A stretch of 9,267 bases of DNA from Gemmataceae bacterium (GTDB taxonomy: Bacteria > Planctomycetota > Planctomycetia > Gemmatales > Gemmataceae): the NCBI GenBank assembly GCA_947490035.1, contig CANLGS010000098.1:1-9267 (forward strand), written 5' to 3'. Below the pieces are notes generated by a model that did not search any database, had not been told where the DNA came from, and saw only the letters and a program-made list of their open reading frames with translations. This document shows, piece by piece, positions 5,746 to 9,267 of the stretch. Each line of letters starts with the position of its first letter. The first letter of the stretch is position 1. Both the position numbers and the translations under genes were made by a program.

Positions 5746-7260
5746 CTACAACTGCGTTTCGGCCACCTCGATGGCGCGGAGCAGGCTGGTCGCCTTGTCT
5801 ACGGTTTCCTGGTACTCGCTGGCGGGCACGCTGTCCGCGACCAGCCCGGCACCGGCCTGCACGTAGGCGGTCTGGCCGAGCAGCACCATCGTGCGCAGCG
5901 CGATGCACGTGTCCATGTTGCCGCCGAAGTCCACGTACCCGACGGCCCCGCCATATGGCCCGCGGCGGTGTGGCTCCAACTCGTCGATGATCTCCATCGC
6001 GCGCACCTTCGGCGCGCCGGACAGCGTGCCCGCGGGAAGGCTGGCGCGGAGCGCGTCGAAGGCGGTCAGCCCGGCCTTCAGCTTCCCGGTCACGGTGCTC
6101 GACAGGTGCATGACGTGACTGTACCGCTCGACGGTGAGCAGGTCGCCGATCTTCACGCTGCCCAACTCCGCGACGCGGCCCACGTCGTTGCGCGCGAGAT
6201 CGACGAGCATGATGTGCTCGGCGCGCTCCTTCGGGTCGGCCAGCAACTCGGCCGCGAGCGCGGCATCTTCTTCGGGCGTGGCGCCGCGGCGGCGCGTGCC
6301 CGCGAGCGGGCGGTTGGTGATGACGCCGTTCTCGACGCGGCACATGATTTCGGGCGACGCGCCGACGAGCGTGACCCCGCCGGCGCGGAGGTAGAACATG
6401 AACGGGCTGGGGTTCACGACCCGCAGCGCGCGGTAGATGTCGAACGGCCGCGCCCGCGTCTCGGTGCGGAACCGCTGGCTGAGGACGATCTGGAACGCGT
6501 CGCCGGCGTTGATGTACTCGCGCGCCTTCTCGACCGCCGCCTCGAACGCTGACTTGGTGAAATTCGAGGCGAGCGTGTTGGGGATCGCATCAGGGGGCTC
6601 ACGCCCCCCGCTCGCCTGCGGGTCGATGTCGGTGAGTTGAAGGTCCGCGACGCCGCGCTGGAGGCGTTCGACCAGTTCGTCCACGCGGCGGCACGCGGCG
6701 GCGTAGGCGGCGCGCAGGTCGGCGCCCTCTCCGACGCGGCCGTGCGCGACCGCCAGCACCGTCTTCGCGGCCTGGTCGAAGATCGCCATGCGGTCGTAGA
6801 AGCCGAAGCTCAGGTCGGGCAGTCCGCGGTCGTCGGCCGGCGCGTTGGGGAGGTGTTCGACGTAGCGGATGGTGTCGTAGCCGGCGTAGCCGACGGCGCC
6901 GCCGCAGAATCGCGGCAGACCGGGCACGTTCGGCGCGCGGAACTCGGCGATCATGTCTTCCAGCACGCGGAGCGGGTCGGGCGATTCGGATTCGACCCAC
7001 TTGCCGTTGCCCTCGCGCGTTCGCGTGCGCGTGCCGTAGGCCTCGAACGTGCGGAACGGGCCGGCGCCGAGGAAGCTGTAGCGGCCGACGCGCTCGCCGC
7101 CGACGACGCTCTCGAACAGGAACGACCAGTCGCCCTCCTGGAGCTTGCAGAACGCGGAGACGGGCGTGAGCGTGTCGCCGGTGAGCCGCCGGTAGACGGG
7201 CACCACGGTGTGGCCGCGCGCGAGCGCGGCGAACTCGTCGAACGTCGGGCGGTGTGGCAT
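5746..7260 (-). CDS. trpE: Anthranilate synthase component I
   Basis: TrpE takes chorismate and ammonia (supplied from glutamine by TrpG) to anthranilate, the first committed step of tryptophan synthesis, in the cytoplasm. The 504-residue length is normal. Residues about 10-160 are the regulatory N-terminal domain, with SFLFESV (46-52) at the place of the LLES tryptophan-binding motif, so feedback inhibition is likely. The chorismate-binding domain starts near SNFTKSAFE and shows [18 protein letters not shown] (G321), [24 protein letters not shown] (411-418), [24 protein letters not shown] and [12 protein letters not shown]. These favour TrpE over PabB or isochorismate synthase, though a dual-use TrpE/PabB cannot be excluded. 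The linker between domains carries an in-frame palindrome (6593-6608). I chose the ATG at 7260 because [14 protein letters not shown] matches the usual start; the longer frame to 7446 overlaps the divergent gene. No Shine-Dalgarno site is seen, so a leaderless or atypical start is possible. No trpG is in the window. Confidence 0.95.
   Translation of the reverse strand: MPHRPTFDEFAALARGHTVVPVYRRLTGDTLTPVSAFCKLQEGDWSFLFESVVGGERVGRYSFLGAGPFRTFEAYGTRTRTREGNGKWVESESPDPLRVLEDMIAEFRAPNVPGLPRFCGGAVGYAGYDTIRYVEHLPNAPADDRGLPDLSFGFYDRMAIFDQAAKTVLAVAHGRVGEGADLRAAYAAACRRVDELVERLQRGVADLQLTDIDPQASGGREPPDAIPNTLASNFTKSAFEAAVEKAREYINAGDAFQIVLSQRFRTETRARPFDIYRALRVVNPSPFMFYLRAGGVTLVGASPEIMCRVENGVITNRPLAGTRRRGATPEEDAALAAELLADPKERAEHIMLVDLARNDVGRVAELGSVKIGDLLTVERYSHVMHLSSTVTGKLKAGLTAFDALRASLPAGTLSGAPKVRAMEIIDELEPHRRGPYGGAVGYVDFGGNMDTCIALRTMVLLGQTAYVQAGAGLVADSVPASEYQETVDKATSLLRAIEVAETQL
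6593..6608. repeat. Small palindrome within trpE coding sequence
   Basis: GGGGGC and GCCCCC pair around TCAC inside the trpE frame. On the coding strand the region reads as [12 protein letters not shown], a stretch not expected in the linker between the two TrpE domains. It looks like a palindromic element carried in frame. Confidence 0.45.
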
Positions 7261-7304
7261 GCGGGTATTGTCGCGCGCGGGTGGGTGAACGGCGAGGCGC
7301 CCCG

Positions 7305-7334
7305 TTGCGAACGCGCGGCCGGCGGTGGTAGAAT
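7305..7334 (+). promoter_or_regulatory. Candidate promoter of the toxin-antitoxin operon
   Basis: TTGCGA (7305-7310) and TAGAAT (7329-7334) are 18 bp apart, a plausible sigma70-type pair. The layout is very similar to the candidate before DUF1501. The start of transcription would be near 7341, about 20 nt before the antitoxin ATG. The same 100-bp gap must also hold the divergent trpE start. Confidence 0.45.
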
Positions 7335-7360
7335 GCGCGGTATCCAACACAGGAGGGCGC

Positions 7361-7654
7361 ATGAGCCTCGTCACAATTGAACCGGAACTGGTGGCGCAAC
7401 TGACCGGCAACGGCGCCGAGGTCGCTCTCGCCGACCGCGACGGCAAACTGCTCGGTCACCTGGTCAGTCCCAAGGAGTACGAGGCGTTCAAGGCGTGGCG
7501 CAAGGCGACCGCCTGGATGTACGAGGAACCGACCGCGGAGGAACTCCGCCGCTCGTTCGCAAAGGGCGGTCGCCACACGATGGACGAAGTCCTCAAACTG
7601 TTCGAGGAGTCATGTTCCTCGTCGTCTGGACGGATGACGGGTTCAACCGAATGA
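7361..7654 (+). CDS. Probable type II antitoxin
   Basis: The 97-residue product begins [14 protein letters not shown] and has AGGAGG at 7351-7356, 4 nt before the ATG. Its N-terminal half ([23 protein letters not shown], read as two pieces around residues 21-43) gives a small beta-rich fold. Its C-terminal half, [27 protein letters not shown] (57-83), resembles the tail of small planctomycete antitoxins with an E-E-L-R-R...EVL.LE pattern, thought to wrap the toxin. I know this layout from planctomycete pairs but cannot name a characterised family. The last 43 bp overlap the next gene in another frame, and the final residues ([12 protein letters not shown]) look like a non-conserved tail. The overlap and order fit co-translated antitoxin then toxin; autoregulation at the 7305-7334 promoter is expected by analogy. 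Confidence 0.6.
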   Translation: MSLVTIEPELVAQLTGNGAEVALADRDGKLLGHLVSPKEYEAFKAWRKATAWMYEEPTAEELRRSFAKGGRHTMDEVLKLFEESCSSSSGRMTGSTE

Positions 7655-7872
7655 ACGACGTCATCCGCGACAACCCGTCACGCAAGCGCGAGTTCGCCCT
7701 CGCGCTTCGCCAAATCAACCATCAGTTGTCAACCGACCCGGAAAACGTCGGTGAGTCGCGTGAGGAGAACGATGTGCGGATCATGTTCGCGGGCGAGGTG
7801 TCGGTTTTCTACCGGGTGGACACTGACGAGCAGACGGTGGAGATCGGCGACGTCCGGCTTCGTCAGCCGTGA
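7612..7872 (+). CDS. Probable RelE/ParE-superfamily toxin
   Basis: The 86-residue product has the size and order of segments of RelE/ParE toxins: an opening beta strand ([13 protein letters not shown]), a long helical part with basic residues (RDNPSRKREFALALRQINHQL, residues 19-39), a DPENVGESRE turn and C-terminal strands (VRIMFAGEVSVFYRVD, then TVEIGDVRL). RelE toxins cut ribosome-bound mRNA and ParE toxins act on gyrase; the sequence does not show which applies. R50, R56 and R68 are candidate active or contact residues. The ATG at 7612 lies within the antitoxin gene, and GAGGAG (7604-7609) precedes it by only 2 nt. The longer frame from 7495 is just an overlap with the antitoxin. Activity is inferred from context and shape only. 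Confidence 0.65.
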   Translation: MFLVVWTDDGFNRMNDVIRDNPSRKREFALALRQINHQLSTDPENVGESREENDVRIMFAGEVSVFYRVDTDEQTVEIGDVRLRQP

Positions 7873-7898
7873 CGGAGGCACGAGCACTTCGTCGCGTC

Positions 7899-8159
7899 CT
7901 ACTTGTCGAGTTTCTCGATCAGCTTGCGGATCTCTTCCAGCGTGTCCCGGTCCGACGCGATCACCAGCGAGTTGGTGCGGGCGTCCACGGTCACGGTCGC
8001 ACCCTGCCGGCCGAAGATGTTCGCGATGATGGGGCTGAGTTTCTCCGCGTCCGCGTTCTTCAACTTGAAGATGTTGACCGTCTGCGGCGGCTGCGCGCCG
8101 ACCGGCTGAACGGCAGCGCCCGCGAACAGCAGCGCCCGTGCCAGAAATGTCGCGCGCAT
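7899..8159 (-). CDS. Stand-alone secretin N-domain-like exported protein
   Basis: The 86-residue product has a signal peptide (MRATFLARALLFAGAAVQPVGA, residues 1-22), then a single domain: QTVNIFKLKNADAEKLSPIIANIFG, followed by ATVTVDARTNSLVIASDRDTLEEIRKLIEKLDK. This is the sequence pattern of secretin N-domains (N1/N2-type ring modules of GspD and PilQ), in which F.L..A.A..L..I and D.RTNSL.I....... .I..LI..LD are hallmarks. Nothing of the secretin pore follows, so it is a mature protein of only about 64 residues, probably periplasmic. GGAGG on the minus strand lies 7 nt before the ATG at 8159; an adjacent GTG at 8162 is less likely. It converges on the toxin gene with a 26-bp gap and no terminator hairpin. 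Confidence 0.75.
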   Translation of the reverse strand: MRATFLARALLFAGAAVQPVGAQPPQTVNIFKLKNADAEKLSPIIANIFGRQGATVTVDARTNSLVIASDRDTLEEIRKLIEKLDK

Positions 8160-8215
8160 CACTTTCCCTCCGATTACTCACGTCAAGCATACCCTCACGG
8201 TGATTGAGAAGCGAT

Positions 8216-8255
8216 GAGCGAACCCGGCCCGCCCGCGGGCGGGCCGATTTCGCTC
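8216..8255. repeat. GC-only perfect palindrome with outer stem in divergent region
   Basis: GGCCCGCCCGCGGGCGGGCC (8226-8245) is a perfect 20-bp palindrome made only of G and C. It is flanked by a further matching pair, GAGCGAA (8216-8222) and TTCGCTC (8249-8255), with 3-nt internal bulges. In either strand it could form a very stable hairpin. It lies between the divergent secretin-N-like and sigma genes and has no T-run, so a structural, insulating or binding role is more likely than termination. Confidence 0.6.
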
Positions 8256-8330
8256 GCGGCATTTTCTCGCAACTTCGCGTAAGATCGGGCGGCCTCGTCC
8301 GCTGAGTGCGTATCACGCGAGGAACAACCA

Positions 8331-8873
8331 ATGCCCGAACTGACCCTCGACCTGTCCTGCCACCACGCCGCGCTCATGCAGTGGGCGGGCTACCTGCTCC
8401 CCGCGTGGCTGCGGGGCAAACTCGACCCCGAAGACCTCGTAAGCCAAACACTCCTCGAAGCGCTCAAAACCCCGGAAAAGTTCAACGGGCGTGCGGAGTA
8501 CGAGGTACTCGCGTACCTGCGGCGGGCGCTCTCGAACAACCTCACCGACGCGATGCGGAAGCACGGTCGCACGCGGACGGACGTGTCGCCGGACGAACTC
8601 GCCCACTCGTCCGTGCGGCTCGCCGACTGGCTGGCGGCCGACCACACCTCGCCGAGCGAGCGGGCCGACCGCAACGAGCGGTTCGCGCGGCTCGCGGTCG
8701 CGCTGGGCGAACTGCCCGACGCGCAGCGGCTCGCCGTCGAGATGCGGTACTTGCAGGCAATGAAGGTGTCCGACATCGCGCGGCTGCTGAACCGTTCCGA
8801 GGGTGCGGTGTCGCTGCTGCTGCACCGCGCCGTGACCGGGCTGCGCGGCGTCCTGATCCCGCCGAACGCGTGA
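8331..8873 (+). CDS. ECF-type sigma-70 family RNA polymerase sigma factor (planctomycete type)
   Basis: The 180-residue protein has the two domains of ECF sigma factors. Region 2 is at about 10-80, with LDPEDLVSQTLLEAL (31-45) and an EYEVLAYLRRALSNNLTDAMRKH stretch (residues 56-78) that would melt the -10 DNA and touch core polymerase. Region 4 is at about 118-175, with ELPDAQRLAVEMRYL and the helix-turn-helix MKVSDIARLLNRSEGAVSLLLHRA (two parts, 144-167) for -35 recognition. The linker RTRTDVSPDEL is typical of planctomycete ECF groups. AGGAA (8320-8324) precedes the ATG at 8331. No anti-sigma factor is nearby. The next ORF, 16 bp downstream, resembles the N-terminal arm of the kinases usually paired with these factors, so phospho-control was probably the original arrangement. 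Target promoters cannot be read from the sequence. Confidence 0.9.
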   Translation: MPELTLDLSCHHAALMQWAGYLLPAWLRGKLDPEDLVSQTLLEALKTPEKFNGRAEYEVLAYLRRALSNNLTDAMRKHGRTRTDVSPDELAHSSVRLADWLAADHTSPSERADRNERFARLAVALGELPDAQRLAVEMRYLQAMKVSDIARLLNRSEGAVSLLLHRAVTGLRGVLIPPNA

Positions 8874-8889
8874 ACCGAGGAACCCGCCC

Positions 8890-9123
8890 ATGTCGTCCGA
8901 TTCGTCCAGCGCCGAGACCACCGCGCCCGAAGTGGGCGACGGGTTCGCGCTCGCCCTCCGGGCGCAGGACCACGGCGAATGGCAGCCGCTGGCGGAGTGG
9001 CTGGTGCGGAACCCGCGGTGCGCCGAAGCGGTCGCCGGGTTCATGGGCGCCGACGGGGGGATGCGCCGCGAGTTCAGCCCACCGCCCGCGCCCGCCCGCG
9101 CCGGGAGCGTACTCGGCGACTAG
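8890..9123 (+). pseudogene. Probable truncated serine/threonine protein kinase: N-terminal arm only
   Basis: The 77-residue ORF starts 16 bp after the sigma gene, with AGGAA 7 nt before its ATG. It reads FALALRAQDHGEWQPLAEWLVRNP (19-42), then VAGFMGADGGMRREF, a Pro/Ala linker and AGSVLGD, where it stops. In Gemmata-type sigma/kinase pairs, this kind of N-terminal arm is followed by G..LGDYELL..IGRGGMGVVY, the start of the kinase domain. Here the TAG stop falls at the codon for the expected Tyr and no glycine-rich loop, VAxK or HRD motif follows in any frame to the window end. I infer that the kinase domain was lost or displaced. It may instead be a short, functional regulatory protein; the sequence cannot distinguish the two. 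Confidence 0.5.
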
Positions 9124-9267
9124 GCTGATCGGAAGTTGGGCTTTCGATGGAATTATTGGTTCGAGTTCGATCCCGTTTTTGGTTCACACGGCTCGTGAAT
9201 TCCGCTGCTTTTCCAGCGAAAAGTTCCGTTCCCCCGGCGAACTGATTCCAGAACGGGGATGAACCAA
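9124..9267. other. Less GC-rich tail without a recognised gene
   Basis: GC content falls to about half after the stop at 9121-9123, in contrast to the very GC-rich sigma locus. A 32-codon ORF beginning with the ATG at 9148 (MELLVRV...) resembles nothing I know. CCGTTC and GAACGG form a loose 6-bp inverted repeat between about 9225 and 9256. An ATG at 9259 near the edge could start a gene outside the window, but too little is visible. Confidence 0.4.

Noticed and set aside
6599..7576. Long open frames on both strands overlapping the 5' half of trpE
   Set aside because: They are Arg/Ala-rich shadow frames, and one also crosses the antitoxin gene; TrpE motifs fix the true frame.
9153..9175. tRNA T-arm-like sequence (GGTTCGAGTTCGATCCC)
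   Set aside because: There is no matching acceptor, anticodon or D arm around it, and the T stem does not pair.
8306..9262. 318-codon plus-strand open frame across the sigma locus
   Set aside because: It is out of phase with the sigma factor and highly Arg-rich. Its last 45 codons extend into the less GC-rich tail but match nothing I know.

Overview
The window looks like a piece of a large, GC-rich planctomycete genome, most likely Gemmata or another member of the Gemmataceae. The evidence is the set of protein families: the start of a BBP7-type outer-membrane barrel protein, a Tat-exported DUF1501 protein, two DUF4058 paralogues, a remnant of a TIGR02996 protein, a planctomycete-type ECF sigma factor followed by what looks like the N-terminal arm of a serine/threonine kinase, and several kinds of dispersed palindromic repeat. 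All family names come from reading the translations and recalling families; no search was run.

Layout, left to right. Positions 1-448 (minus) hold the signal peptide and Gly/Pro-rich arm of a BBP7-like protein that leaves the window. A 421-bp non-coding stretch with a REP-like double palindrome and a sigma70-like promoter leads to DUF1501 (870-2306, plus). After a second REP copy come two tandem DUF4058 genes (2423-3166 and 3190-3939, plus), then a 21-codon TIGR02996 stub (3942-4007). A less GC-rich island follows, with a TATAAT promoter, an operator-like dyad and a 100-residue one-TM protein with a four-cysteine tail (4099-4401, plus). A hairpin-rich gap with a third REP copy separates it from a convergent conserved secreted protein (4540-5601, minus). 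That gene lies behind trpE (5746-7260, minus), with a long imperfect inverted repeat between them. Divergent from trpE is a probable type II toxin-antitoxin pair (7361-7654 and 7612-7872, plus). A stand-alone secretin-N-like secreted protein (7899-8159, minus) diverges from an ECF sigma gene (8331-8873, plus), whose partner ORF (8890-9123, plus) stops where a kinase domain would be expected to begin. The last 144 bp are less GC-rich and show no clear gene.

How the genes relate. Most are independent units: one biosynthetic gene (trpE), several exported proteins, one TA module and one sigma/kinase-type locus that looks broken. No multi-gene defence island or other large new system is visible. 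The points most worth following are the small zinc-ribbon membrane protein with its own promoter and operator, the possible nuclease-like core of the DUF4058 pair, the REP family with compensatory base changes, a palindrome inside the trpE reading frame, and the two truncated genes.
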